Positions 26,840 through 35,478 of a stretch of DNA of 64,000 nt are shown piece by piece. The position numbers and the translations under genes were made by a program. The notes under the pieces are model-generated. The model searched no databases. It was not told the origin of the DNA and saw nothing but the letters and a program-made list of their open reading frames with translations. The DNA is from Phycisphaeraceae bacterium (GTDB taxonomy: Bacteria; Planctomycetota; Phycisphaerae; Phycisphaerales; SM1A02): the NCBI GenBank assembly GCA_015709595.1, contig CP054178.1:3415205-3479204 (forward strand), given 5' to 3'. Every line of letters begins with the position of its first letter. The stretch's first letter is position 1.

Positions 26840-26873
26840 CGGCCAATCGTCCCCGGACAAGGTGTTCCGGGCG

Positions 26874-28232
26874 ATGAATATGAGCAAGCGTCCACCCCGT
26901 CTGCTGATCCCGCGGGACGAGGTGGTGCCGGATGCCGAAGGTCTGGCCCTCCTGCGCTCCCACTTCGACGTCGTGACCGGCGACGAGGCGCGGTCGCTTC
27001 TGAGGGGCATTGACACGCCCCCCGACGCCGTGCTGACGCCCGCCGCGGACGCCCCCGACGCCGTCGAGCTGGACCAGATCGACGCGGCATCCCAGGCCAT
27101 GCTGGCGATCACTCCCGAGTCGATCGAGAAGACCAACTCGGTGGAGCGACTCAAGTGGCTGGAAGGAACTGTCACCGCCGTCGTCCGTGACCGCCTGGGC
27201 TGGGAGCACTTCGAAGTTCGGCTGCTGAACCGCAAGACCAGCCAGCTGGAACTGGTGATCGCGGTCGGACTGCGCCCGCTGCCGGTAGGTGAATCGATCT
27301 TCGCCAAGCCGGAGGGCAACGGCATCAGCGGCTACGTCGCAACCACGGGCCAGCCGTACCTGTGCCCGGACGTGCGGGCGGACCCGCGATATCGCCTCGG
27401 CCTCGAGAATGCCGGCAGTTCGCTCACCGTGCCCCTGCTGCTGGCTGGTGAAGTGATCGGTGTATTCAACGTCGAGGATGCCCGTCCTGGCGCGTTCTCC
27501 GAACATGATCTCGCCCGGGCCAGGGTGGTGGCCCGCTCGATCGCACTGTCGCTGCATCTGCTCAACCTGCTCGTGGTGGAGCGCTTCACCACGCGCAAGA
27601 GCACGTGCGAAATCCTCTCCGCTGAAATTCGCGCGCCGCTTGACGAGATCACTCAGGCGGTGCTGGCGTTCCGCACGTCGCAGGAACTGGACGTGACGGC
27701 CCGCGAGGCGCTGGATCGGATCGTCGCCAGCGTGGAACGCGCCCGCGGCGCCATTGACCTGTGCAGCGCTGGTCCCAAGTCGCTGCTGGGGCTGGAGCGG
27801 ACCCTCAGGGAATGCCGCACCAACCCCCTGCTCGAGGGCAAGACCGTTCTCGTCGTGGACGACGACGCCTCGATCCGCGACACCATTTCGTCCGTGCTGA
27901 CACGGGTCGGCTGTGAAGTCGTGGCGTGCGAGAGCGGCCGCGATGCGCTCACCTCGATGAACGTGATCAGCGGACGCTCCGGTCACCTGGACCTGGTCAT
28001 CTCCGACGTCAAGCTCCCGGATCTCAACGGCTACGAGGTCTTCCGATCAGCCCGCGATCGGTACGCCTCGGTGCCCATCATCCTGATGACCGGATTCGGG
28101 TACGACCCCCATCACTCGATCGTTCGAGCCAGCCAGGAGGGGCTTTCAAGCATCCTGTTCAAGCCGTTCCGGGCCGATCAACTCGTCGAGGAAGTGACCC
28201 GTGCGCTCGGCGCTGACGGGCCGGCGCGATGA
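26874..28232 (+). CDS. GAF domain plus response-regulator receiver protein (452 aa)
   Basis: Start at ATG 26874 (MNMSKRPPRLL); the open frame continues far upstream only through non-coding and antisense DNA. Order: short N-terminal region, GAF domain about residues 85-240 (GWEHFEVRLLNRKTSQLELVIAVGL, GNGISGYVATTGQPYLCPDV, SLTVPLLLAGEVIGVFNVED), a helical linker about 245-310 reminiscent of a truncated DHp (AEIRAPLDEITQAVLAFR), and a receiver domain about 325-445 with acidic pocket VVDDDAS, phospho-acceptor Asp in VISDVKLPDLNG, MTGFG and KPF. There is no kinase ATP domain and no DNA-binding output. Probably a signalling adaptor; partners unknown. Confidence 0.85.
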   Translation: MNMSKRPPRLLIPRDEVVPDAEGLALLRSHFDVVTGDEARSLLRGIDTPPDAVLTPAADAPDAVELDQIDAASQAMLAITPESIEKTNSVERLKWLEGTVTAVVRDRLGWEHFEVRLLNRKTSQLELVIAVGLRPLPVGESIFAKPEGNGISGYVATTGQPYLCPDVRADPRYRLGLENAGSSLTVPLLLAGEVIGVFNVEDARPGAFSEHDLARARVVARSIALSLHLLNLLVVERFTTRKSTCEILSAEIRAPLDEITQAVLAFRTSQELDVTAREALDRIVASVERARGAIDLCSAGPKSLLGLERTLRECRTNPLLEGKTVLVVDDDASIRDTISSVLTRVGCEVVACESGRDALTSMNVISGRSGHLDLVISDVKLPDLNGYEVFRSARDRYASVPIILMTGFGYDPHHSIVRASQEGLSSILFKPFRADQLVEEVTRALGADGPAR

Positions 28233-28252
28233 CGCGCCGTGCTCCGGACCAT

Positions 28253-28813
28253 TTACTCGAACGCACGCAACTCCGGCGGGATTGACCTGATCCCCCGCCG
28301 TCTGGCCTTGGCGACGGCGTAACGCAGCGAGGCGGTCACCCGACGATGAACCGCGTCCGTCACGTTGAACCCGCGTGACTTCATGGCTTCGAGTGACCAC
28401 ATCCAGGCGTGATATTCCTCGAGGCAACGGGGGCTGAAGCGACGCAGTCCGATGGCGTGATGCCCGACCTCGTGCAGGAACACGGCGCAGCTCATCGGTC
28501 CGGTCGGGTACGGCGATTCGATCCAACGGGCGACCGTGCCGTCGCGGTAGCGAATCTCCCAGGCGCACCCGGACGTTCCCCGGCGCCACTTGCGGACTTT
28601 GAATCCATATCGCTGCTTCATCTCCTCGACCAGCGCGTCATACCGCTGCTGCATGGGCGACGCCTTGCCCCGGGACGCTCCCGCGACCCGAGGGCGCGTC
28701 CGGGGGCGCGTCCGGGGGCACGTCCGGGGGTGCATCCGGGGGCGCGCTTCGGCCTTGCGCCCGGACTTGCGACGCGGCAGCAGATCCCAGAGTGTCAGTC
28801 CCAGCAGATTCAT
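28253..28813 (-). CDS. small HEXXH zincin-like protein with Arg/Pro repeat
   Basis: 186 residues from ATG 28813, overlapping the fmt stop by 4 bases. N-terminal 18 residues are hydrophobic-basic, then an Arg/Pro/Thr repeat stretch about 24-44 coded by a 12-bp DNA repeat, then a compact domain: EIRYRDGTVARWIESPYP and FLHEVGHHAIG (His114, Glu115, His118), with a candidate third ligand in CLEEYHAW (about 132-133). HEXXH plus downstream Glu is the gluzincin pattern, so a zinc protease or a protein-modifying zincin is possible. I cannot name the family. It is translationally coupled to fmt, an odd partner. Confidence 0.7.
   Translation of the reverse strand: MNLLGLTLWDLLPRRKSGRKAEARPRMHPRTCPRTRPRTRPRVAGASRGKASPMQQRYDALVEEMKQRYGFKVRKWRRGTSGCAWEIRYRDGTVARWIESPYPTGPMSCAVFLHEVGHHAIGLRRFSPRCLEEYHAWMWSLEAMKSRGFNVTDAVHRRVTASLRYAVAKARRRGIRSIPPELRAFE
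28692..28746. repeat. in-frame 12-bp tandem repeat
   Basis: GGGCGCGTCCGG-type units follow one another at 28692-28746: two identical copies, then copies with GGGCACGTCCGG and GGGTGCATCCGG, then a partial. It lies inside the HEXXH gene and is a multiple of three, so copy-number change would keep frame and vary the Arg/Pro/Thr linker length. Confidence 0.75.
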
Positions 28814-29754
28814 GCACCCTCCGGGGCATCGGCATTCCTCGGCGCCAGACGTGAACCCGCCGGGACCGGGTGCCCCGCCCGATACGCCGCAAAGGCCATC
28901 ATCTTGCCGCCGGGCGCCTGCACCGCCAGCAGCCGGATTGCGCCCGGGGCGCACACAACGAGATCGCCTTCGATGATGGTTCCGGGTGGAGCATTGGACG
29001 TTTCAGCCGCCTGCGTCACGAGCACGCGATGAAGCCGCAGCGGCTTGCCATCCAGCTCCACCCAGCAGCCGGGCCAGGGCGTCAGTCCGTGGACGCGGTT
29101 CCTCACCTGATCCGCGGGCTGGTCGAACGAGACGGTTCCATCGGCCTTGGTGAACTTCGGCGCCCGCGTCGCCAGGCGCTCATCCTGCGGCTGGCGTGTG
29201 AGGGAGCCGGCTTCATGACGACGCAGCACCTCGCTGACCAGGTCAGGGCCGAGCAGGGCCAGACGATCATGCAGTTCTCCAGCGGTTTCCATGGGGTCAA
29301 TCGGCGTCACCGACTGTCCGAGGATCTCTCCCGCGTCCATGCGATCCGCCAGGGTGATGACGCTGACGCCCGTCGTGGCATCGCCCCGGATGATGGCCCA
29401 GTTCACCGGTGCGGCGCCTCGATGCCTGGGAAGAAGTGATCCGTGAAGATTGATGGCGAAGACGCCTTCCAGCAGCGAGCCCCCCAGCTTCTGACCATAG
29501 GCGATGACGACATAGGCGTCGGCGTGTGCGCCGCGAACCGCGCGAACCACCTCCGGATCATTCACGCTCTCCGGCTTCAGCACGGACACCCCGAGCGTTG
29601 CCGCCAGCGATGCGATGGGCGTCGGGGTCGGCGCCCGCTTCCGCCCGGCCGGTCGGTCCGGCTGCGTGACCACCAGCACAATCTCGTGATCGCGCGTCAA
29701 TCGACGGAAGGTTGGAACCCCGAACTCGCCCGATCCGAAGTACACGAGTCGCAT
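28810..29754 (-). CDS. fmt: methionyl-tRNA formyltransferase
   Basis: 314 residues from ATG 29754 (MRLVYFGSGEFGVPTF); an in-frame start at 29772 would overlap def. The catalytic triad is visible: Asn102 and His104 in INLHGSLLPRHRGAAP and Asp140 in DRMDAGEIL. It formylates initiator Met-tRNA. Length matches the E. coli enzyme (315). It lies just after def on the same strand, the usual def-fmt pairing. Confidence 0.97.
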   Translation of the reverse strand: MRLVYFGSGEFGVPTFRRLTRDHEIVLVVTQPDRPAGRKRAPTPTPIASLAATLGVSVLKPESVNDPEVVRAVRGAHADAYVVIAYGQKLGGSLLEGVFAINLHGSLLPRHRGAAPVNWAIIRGDATTGVSVITLADRMDAGEILGQSVTPIDPMETAGELHDRLALLGPDLVSEVLRRHEAGSLTRQPQDERLATRAPKFTKADGTVSFDQPADQVRNRVHGLTPWPGCWVELDGKPLRLHRVLVTQAAETSNAPPGTIIEGDLVVCAPGAIRLLAVQAPGGKMMAFAAYRAGHPVPAGSRLAPRNADAPEGA

Positions 29755-29758
29755 GGGA

Positions 29759-30274
29759 TCAACCCGCCGCACTCTTGAGGTCGCGGATGGCGCGCCGGTT
29801 GGCGAGTCGATCCATCGGCCCCATGCGATCGATGATCAGGACGCCGTTGAGGTGATCGACTTCATGCTGCCAGGCGCGGGCCAGCAGGTCCGAACGGCGC
29901 AGGGTGAACGGCCGGCCGTCAAGGTCCAGAGCGGAGATGGTGATCTCTCGAGGCCGGCGCACCTCGACGCGCACATTCGGGATGCTCAGGCACCCCTCCT
30001 CGTGAACCTCCAGTTCCTCCGAGGGTTCGGTCAGTTCGGGGTTGATAAAAACGCGCTCGGGCTCGCCCTCGTGGGGGCCGGTCACGAACAGACGCCAGGG
30101 CAACCCCACCTGCGGCGCGGCCAGGCCGATGCCCTCCGCATCGCGCATCAGTTCGAGCATGCGCCGGGCGACGGCCCGCACCTCGTCGGTGACGACGGCG
30201 ACCGGGTCGGCCTTGCGGCGCAGAATCTCCGCCGGAAAGAGGACGATCCGCAGCGACGCCGGGTCAACCATCAT
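29759..30274 (-). CDS. def: peptide deformylase
   Basis: 171 residues from ATG 30274 (or the adjacent ATG 30271). All three deformylase motifs are present: GIGLAAPQVG, EEGCLSIP (metal Cys95) and QHEVDHLNG (His137, Glu138, His141). It removes the formyl group from nascent proteins. An open frame runs further upstream but without protein-like sequence. Four bases separate its stop from the fmt start. Confidence 0.96.
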   Translation of the reverse strand: MMVDPASLRIVLFPAEILRRKADPVAVVTDEVRAVARRMLELMRDAEGIGLAAPQVGLPWRLFVTGPHEGEPERVFINPELTEPSEELEVHEEGCLSIPNVRVEVRRPREITISALDLDGRPFTLRRSDLLARAWQHEVDHLNGVLIIDRMGPMDRLANRRAIRDLKSAAG

Positions 30275-30323
30275 GGGGCCTATGCTAAGCCCGGCTCGAA
30301 TGGGGGACCATTCCTGCCGATGA

Positions 30324-30352
30324 TTGACCGATGGGTCGGAATACCGTACCTT
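30324..30352 (+). promoter_or_regulatory. candidate promoter for the TPR gene
   Basis: TTGACC (30324-30329; 5/6 to consensus) and TACCTT (30347-30352; 3/6) are 17 bases apart in the 147-bp divergent gap between def and the TPR gene. The -10 is weak. Confidence 0.3.
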
Positions 30353-30421
30353 CCGCGATCCGGTCGATGACCCGGAGCGGGCGCGACGTCCGAACATTGA
30401 CGAAAGATCGGGAAACGCTTC

Positions 30422-31939
30422 GTGGCAATCTTCGGAAGCAAGAAAGACTCGAACTCGACGGTCCCCCCCTCCAAGGACGTGGGAGGGAACGGTTCAGCCG
30501 AAACGCGCGACGAGATGTCGTCGTTCGTGCCTGACCCGGAGAAGGCGCGCAAGTGGTTCAACCACGCCCGCACCGCGCTGGACAGCACCAACTACGAGTA
30601 CGCGCTGACCTGCTTCGCCAACGGCATCAAGTTCGATCCCGAGGACATGGCCGCCCACACCGGCATGTACGAGGCGGCCATCAAACTCAAGACCAAGGGC
30701 GGCAAGCCCGCATCCGGTAAGGATGTTCGATCCATCGACGGGCCGCACCCCGTCGCCCGCTTCGCCGCCGCCGAGTATGAGTGGATGCGGGACTACATGA
30801 ACCCCGCCCTGGGTGTGCGGCTGATCGAGGCCGCTGTCAAGGCCCAGCAGCGGGAGTTCGGGCGTTGGCTGGCTCCGAAGCTGCTCAACCTGCTGCGGGC
30901 GCAGAAGAAGCCCAGCAAGAGCCATTTCATCGCCGCCATGCGCGCCTTCGGCGCCGTGGGCGCGTGGGACCAGGCGATTGAGGCCGGCGAGATCGCCGTC
31001 CGGATCGATCCCGCCGACGCCGCTCTGGCGCAGGAGATCAAGAACCTGGCTGCTCAGCGGGCCATGGATCAGGGCGGCTACGAGCAGGCCGGGCAGGAAG
31101 GCGGCTTCCGCAAGTTCGTGAAGGACTCCGACAAGCAGCGCGATCTTGAGGCCGCCGAGTCGCTCTCCGGCGCGGGTCAGTCGGATGAGCGCAACTACCA
31201 GAAGGCCAAGCAGCTCTACGAGGAGAATCCCGCTCTTCCCGACAACATCAACCGCTACGCCCTGGCGCTGCGCAAGCTGAATGTGCCCAACGCTGACGAT
31301 CTGGCCTATCGCGTCTACATGAAGGGGTACCAGGACACCAGGGAGTTCCGATTCCGCCTCGCCGCCGCCGACATCAAGATCGCCCAGGCCGAGCGCGGCA
31401 TCAGGGAGCTGGAATCCAAGGTTGCCGCCTCGCCGGACGACGAGGAGCTTCGTTCGCAACTGGAGACGCTGCGTCGTGAACACCTGATGTACAAGGCCGC
31501 CGAGTACGCCGAGCGCGAGGTCCAGTATCCCACCGACCGGATGATCAAGTACCATCGCGGGGACGTGGAGTTCGAACTGGGCAACCACGAGGCGGCCATG
31601 TCTTCCTACCAGCAGGCCAAGGATGAGCCGAAGCTGCGCGTGCCCGCCGGACACAAGCTGGGGCTGTGCTTCGCCGCCGTGGGCTGGCACACCGAGGCCA
31701 TCAGCGAGTTCAAGGAAGCGCTGGAGAACATCGACGCCACCAACCGCGATCGCGAACTTGACATCCGGTACGATCTCATGGTGTCGCTGATCGCCCAGGC
31801 GCGAACCGACCGTTCCATCGAGCTGGCCAAGGAAGCGCTGGAGATCTGTTCCGGCATCGCCCGCAAGGACATCACCTACCGCGATATCCGCGCCAGGCGC
31901 AAGGAGATCGACGACCTGGTGAAGGAACTGTCCGCCTGA
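30422..31939 (+). CDS. cytoplasmic TPR-repeat protein (505 aa)
   Basis: Starts at GTG 30422 (read as M, MAIFGSKKDSN). No signal peptide or membrane helix. Helical repeats of TPR type run through it (WFNHARTALDSTNYEYALTCFANGIKFDPED; WDQAIEAGEIAVRIDPADA; HRGDVEFELGNHEAAMSSYQQAKD; GWHTEAISEFKEALENID), with a charged coiled-coil stretch about 325-365 (ERGIRELESKVAASPDDEEL). TPRs act as protein-binding scaffolds. The target is unknown; kdsB lies 42 bases downstream on the same strand and may be co-transcribed. Confidence 0.85.
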   Translation: MAIFGSKKDSNSTVPPSKDVGGNGSAETRDEMSSFVPDPEKARKWFNHARTALDSTNYEYALTCFANGIKFDPEDMAAHTGMYEAAIKLKTKGGKPASGKDVRSIDGPHPVARFAAAEYEWMRDYMNPALGVRLIEAAVKAQQREFGRWLAPKLLNLLRAQKKPSKSHFIAAMRAFGAVGAWDQAIEAGEIAVRIDPADAALAQEIKNLAAQRAMDQGGYEQAGQEGGFRKFVKDSDKQRDLEAAESLSGAGQSDERNYQKAKQLYEENPALPDNINRYALALRKLNVPNADDLAYRVYMKGYQDTREFRFRLAAADIKIAQAERGIRELESKVAASPDDEELRSQLETLRREHLMYKAAEYAEREVQYPTDRMIKYHRGDVEFELGNHEAAMSSYQQAKDEPKLRVPAGHKLGLCFAAVGWHTEAISEFKEALENIDATNRDRELDIRYDLMVSLIAQARTDRSIELAKEALEICSGIARKDITYRDIRARRKEIDDLVKELSA

Positions 31940-31981
31940 CGCTGCTCCGCGCCGCCGGCTCCACAAGGCGGACCTCTTCCC

Positions 31982-32722
31982 ATGTCCGTGGTCGCCGTGA
32001 TTCCTGCTCGGTACGACTCGACCCGCTTCCCGGGCAAGATGCTCGCCAGCCGGACCGGGCGACCACTGGTGCGCCACGTCTACGACCAGGCCGTTCTGGC
32101 GAAATCGGTGGCGCGCGTGGTCGTCGCCACCGATGATGAACGCATCGCCGACGCCGTGCGCGACTTCGGCGGCAGTGTGCTGATGACCCGCCGCGACCAC
32201 CCCAACGGAACCTCCCGGATCGCGGAGATTGCGCCCCGGCTGAACGCGGACATCATCGTCAACGTGCAGGGGGACGAGCCGGACCTTGATCCGGGGCTGA
32301 TTGACCTCGGTGTGGCGACCCTTCAGAACCACGCCGACTGTCCCGTCGCCACCATCGGCTCTCCCTTCGCGCCCGATGAAGACGCCGCGAACCCCAACAT
32401 CGTGAAGGTCGTCACGGACACGCGCGGCCGGGCGCTGTATTTCTCCCGCGCCCTCATCCCCTTCGACCGAGACCGCACCGGACAGGTGAGCCGGCTCAAG
32501 CACGTGGGCTTGTATGTCTACCGCACGGCGTTTCTGTCAATCTACTCCACCCTCACGCCTACCCCGCTGGAGCAGGCGGAGAAACTGGAGCAGTTGCGGC
32601 TGCTGGAGCACGGCCATTCCATCGCCGTGGGGATTGGCGTCGCCCATCACCACGGCATCGACACGCCGGAGCAGTACGAAGCGTTCGTGGCGCGATGGCG
32701 CGCGTCCAATCCGCCGTGCTGA
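31982..32722 (+). CDS. kdsB: 3-deoxy-manno-octulosonate cytidylyltransferase
   Basis: 246 residues, matching the family length. The signature VIPARYDSTRFPGKML, HPNGTSRIAE, VNVQGDEPDLDP and FSRALIPFDRD motifs identify KdsB, which makes CMP-Kdo for lipopolysaccharide. Its presence supports a Gram-negative-type outer membrane, in line with the TonB system here. Confidence 0.95.
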   Translation: MSVVAVIPARYDSTRFPGKMLASRTGRPLVRHVYDQAVLAKSVARVVVATDDERIADAVRDFGGSVLMTRRDHPNGTSRIAEIAPRLNADIIVNVQGDEPDLDPGLIDLGVATLQNHADCPVATIGSPFAPDEDAANPNIVKVVTDTRGRALYFSRALIPFDRDRTGQVSRLKHVGLYVYRTAFLSIYSTLTPTPLEQAEKLEQLRLLEHGHSIAVGIGVAHHHGIDTPEQYEAFVARWRASNPPC

Positions 32723-32743
32723 GACGCCCGAACCCGTCCATCC

Positions 32744-33022
32744 CTATCGGCGAATCTCAAAAAACCCGCCGAACTCTCCCGTGGCGGGAAGCGGATCGAC
32801 GCGCATCTCCCGGATATTGCGGCTCATCGCGGATCGGATCTCCTCGATGAATCGGCGCACGGCGGGCTCATCGCCCTCCACCACGCAGCGCACCGATCCG
32901 TCCGGCTCATTCCGCACCCATCCGGACACCGGGTGAGCGCCGGCGATTCGCGACGCGGTGTAGCGGAACCCCACGCCCTGCACGCGACCTGAGAAGATGA
33001 CATCCCATCGAACCTGCGGCAT
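32744..33022 (-). CDS. acyP: acylphosphatase
   Basis: 92 residues from ATG 33022, the usual family size. Motifs GRVQGVGFRYTA (catalytic Arg) and GWVRNEPDGSV (catalytic Asn) are intact, so it should hydrolyse acyl phosphates. An in-frame extension to 33100 is not supported and overlaps the next gene. Convergent with kdsB (21-bp gap). Confidence 0.94.
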   Translation of the reverse strand: MPQVRWDVIFSGRVQGVGFRYTASRIAGAHPVSGWVRNEPDGSVRCVVEGDEPAVRRFIEEIRSAMSRNIREMRVDPLPATGEFGGFFEIRR

Positions 33023-33098
33023 GGGCGCAGTGTACCCTTTCAGGGGGGCGAGACGCCTGCCGCATGGACCGGTTTGAATCATCAGACGCGAGGTCGCC

Positions 33099-33557
33099 AT
33101 GAAGCCCCCTGACTTTGACGTTCACGCCGCTCACCTCTGGTTCGGCAAGCACTGCAACAACGAGGCGTGGGAGATCGTCGAATCCGAGGAATTGGACCAG
33201 GCGGCGCTGGATCGACTGCGGCACATGGCCCACGCCTCGGCGCTGCACTGGTCGCACGTGGGCAGCGAGGTCAACCGCCTGCGGGGGCTGTGCCTGCTGA
33301 CCGCGGCGCACGACCGGGCGGGCGACGTCGATCTCGCCTGGCACTACGGGCTTCAGGGGGCGGCGCTGGCCGACCGAATCGACGCCCTGCTCAGCGCGTT
33401 CGACCGGGCCGCGATGTACGCCGCCGCTGCTCGCGCCGCGAGACACATGGGCCACAACGACGCCGCGGAGCGCTGGCTGGCCCGGGCGGAGGAAGCAGCC
33501 AAAGCGCTCGATGCGGAGGATCGAACGGTGTATCGGCGGCTCTTTCCGCCGGCATAG
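33099..33557 (+). CDS. small alpha-helical protein of unknown function
   Basis: 152 residues, mainly amphipathic helices resembling one to two degenerate TPR units (ALHWSHVGSEVNRLRGLCLLTAAHDRAGDVDLAWHYG; AARHMGHNDAAERWLARAEEAAKAL). GAGGTCGCC precedes the ATG. No signal peptide or membrane helix. Not recognised. It sits divergently to acyP and convergent with the DUF3052 gene. Confidence 0.65.
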   Translation: MKPPDFDVHAAHLWFGKHCNNEAWEIVESEELDQAALDRLRHMAHASALHWSHVGSEVNRLRGLCLLTAAHDRAGDVDLAWHYGLQGAALADRIDALLSAFDRAAMYAAAARAARHMGHNDAAERWLARAEEAAKALDAEDRTVYRRLFPPA

Positions 33558-33573
33558 CGGCTGAACAATCTAC

Positions 33574-33963
33574 CTACCGCCGCACCGCGAACTTGAGCCC
33601 CGACCAGGTGTCATCCACGGCGCAGATCTTGTAGTCCACGAGCCCGTCAGCCAGCGCGGTCTCGCGCACCAGCGCCTCGCCCAGATCGGTCTGCCGGCCG
33701 GAGGCCTTCTTGGGCCAGCAGATCCACAATCCCGCGCCCATGACGCGGCGGGCGCGGCGCAGCCCCGCGGCAAGATCGCGCTTCGATTCGACGAACCAGA
33801 TCGCCAGGTCGCACGGTGTGCGCGGGTTGCGTCGAAACGTGACGCCCTCAGGCACCGGATGAAGCGTCTGCTCAAAGTCGCTCGGCGCGTGCAGCAGCGC
33901 GACGGACAGGCCCGGTTTCAGCCCCAGTTTCCTGGGCAGCGGTGTGTTGGAATAGCCAGCCAT
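33574..33963 (-). CDS. DUF3052 family protein
   Basis: 129 residues opening AGYSNTPLPRKLGLKPGLSVALLHAP and ending VDYKICAVDDTWSGLKFAVRR, with LWICWPKKASGRQTDLGEALVRE in the middle; these are characteristic of DUF3052. Cytoplasmic and of unknown biochemical role. ATG follows GGGGGTCGG. Confidence 0.9.
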   Translation of the reverse strand: MAGYSNTPLPRKLGLKPGLSVALLHAPSDFEQTLHPVPEGVTFRRNPRTPCDLAIWFVESKRDLAAGLRRARRVMGAGLWICWPKKASGRQTDLGEALVRETALADGLVDYKICAVDDTWSGLKFAVRR

Positions 33964-34013
33964 CCGACCCCCGTTTCACGAACGCTCCCGTGGAATGCCT
34001 CCGGAGATGCCCA

Positions 34014-34493
34014 TCACGCCGGCTGGGGCGAAGCCGCCGACGCTCCCCGACTGTCCAGCCACGTCCTCACGTCGTCCATATCCTTCGTGAAGGCCTTCAG
34101 GCACATCCCCTTCATCATGCGCCCCATCAGGAACGACATGACCCTGGCCATGAACGTGAGCGGCGTGGCGTCGAAGGACAGTTCCACTCCTGTGCCTGAA
34201 CCATCCGTGCGGCACGAAACGGTAAACCGATACTGACAACCGCAGGAACGGCAGTCCAGCGTGTACGAGTGCGGCGGGTTCCACTCGGTCACTTCCATCG
34301 TTTCCGTCGCCTTCTTCTTCATCACGAGGCGCGACTCACGGAATCGCGTGCCCTTGCCGACCGGACCGGGCGTCAGCATCTCGATCTCGGTGATGCCGGA
34401 GATTCGCTCCGGAGCCGTGGCGAAGTCGGACAACGCGGACCAGACTTGATCCTGCGGATGATCGAAGCGGCATGTCACGGCGGCGAAAGGCAT
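34014..34493 (-). CDS. SRPBCC (START-like) family protein
   Basis: 159 residues from ATG 34493, with GAGGAAA 8 bases upstream; in-frame starts as far as 34553 lack such a site. Sequence pattern CRFDHPQDQVWSALSDFATAPERISGITEIEML and FRESRLVMKKKATETMEVTEWNPPHSYTL follows the SRPBCC/polyketide cyclase fold, with a hydrophobic ligand pocket. CRSCGCQYRF contributes three close Cys residues. Ligand unknown. Confidence 0.85.
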   Translation of the reverse strand: MPFAAVTCRFDHPQDQVWSALSDFATAPERISGITEIEMLTPGPVGKGTRFRESRLVMKKKATETMEVTEWNPPHSYTLDCRSCGCQYRFTVSCRTDGSGTGVELSFDATPLTFMARVMSFLMGRMMKGMCLKAFTKDMDDVRTWLDSRGASAASPQPA

Positions 34494-34613
34494 GGCGGAT
34501 TTCCTCATCAATGTTCCAGACATGGACGCAGAGACGGCTCCCGGCTGTCGCATTCCAGTCGCGGGATGACGCGGAAGCGCGGTATCTTGCGCGTCAGGCG
34601 CCTGCGACGCGGA

Positions 34614-35363
34614 TCAGCCCATCACCGCCAGCACCTCGTCCGGGATCTCGGCGTTGTGATACACCTTCTGCACGTCGTCGTTCTCCTCGAGCGCGCTGAT
34701 GAGCCGCATGACCTTCTCCCCCGTCGGGCCATCGCACGCAACAGTGGTGGACGGGATCATGGTGATTTCGGCTGATCCGGGCTCGATGCCGGCGGCCTCC
34801 AGGGCGTCCTTCACCACGTGAAACGAGGCGGGGTCGCACGTCACCTGCCACGCCCCGCCGGAGTCGGACACGTCCTCGGCCCCGGCCTCCAGGGCGATTT
34901 CCATGAGCCGATCCTCGGCGACCTTCTCCGATTCGATCAGGAAAAGGCCCTTCTGAGAGAACCCGAAGGCCACCGCCCCCGGCTTGCCCAGGTTGCCCCC
35001 CGCCTTTTCCAGGGTGGAGCGCATGATCGGCGCGGTGCGCTGCACATTGTCGGTCAGACAGTCGATGATCATCGCCACGCCGCCCGGTGCGTACCCCTCG
35101 TAGCGCACGTGGGTGAAACTCTCGGCGTCGGCGCCGGCGCCAGTGGCCTTCTTGATGAGTTTTTCAATGGTGTCCTTGGGCATGTTGGCGGCCTTCGCCT
35201 CGTCGATGGCGTAGCGAAGGGTGACGTTGAACTTGGGGTCGCCGCCCCCCTGCCGCGCCGCCGAAAGAATCGCCCGGCTGCACTTGGACCACGCCTTGCC
35301 TCGCAGCTTGTCCTGCCGCGCCTTGCGATGCTTGATGTTGGCCCATGCACTGTGACCGGCCAT
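34614..35363 (-). CDS. yebC: YebC/PmpR family translation-related or transcriptional regulator
   Basis: 249 residues from ATG 35363, preceded by AGGAGG. MAGHSAWANIKHRKARQDKLRGK at the N-terminus and ARQGGGDPKFNVTLRYAIDEAKAANMPKDTIEKLIKKA define the family; the full three-domain length is present. Older work calls it a transcriptional regulator, recent work a factor helping ribosomes at polyproline. The long upstream open frame to 35969 is antisense to the next gene and not coding. Confidence 0.95.
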   Translation of the reverse strand: MAGHSAWANIKHRKARQDKLRGKAWSKCSRAILSAARQGGGDPKFNVTLRYAIDEAKAANMPKDTIEKLIKKATGAGADAESFTHVRYEGYAPGGVAMIIDCLTDNVQRTAPIMRSTLEKAGGNLGKPGAVAFGFSQKGLFLIESEKVAEDRLMEIALEAGAEDVSDSGGAWQVTCDPASFHVVKDALEAAGIEPGSAEITMIPSTTVACDGPTGEKVMRLISALEENDDVQKVYHNAEIPDEVLAVMG

Positions 35364-35478
35364 GCGTGTTCCTCCTGACTGTCGGCTTTCTGATGATGCT
35401 GTTGGCTTGTGACTGTCGGCCGCTGGCGATCCAGCCATCGTGCGGCGGTGATGCTCGCCGCCATCCTGACCTACGCCC

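Noticed and set aside
25767-26873. In-frame upstream extension of the GAF-receiver gene
   Set aside because: Runs antisense through the ABC ATPase and the divergent gap; real start at 26874 has a candidate promoter.
28692-28746. CRISPR-like repeat
   Set aside because: Units of 12 bp with no spacers, inside a gene; a simple tandem repeat. No CRISPR array was seen anywhere.
30494-32503. Minus-strand 669-codon frame
   Set aside because: Antisense of the TPR and kdsB genes; no coherent fold.
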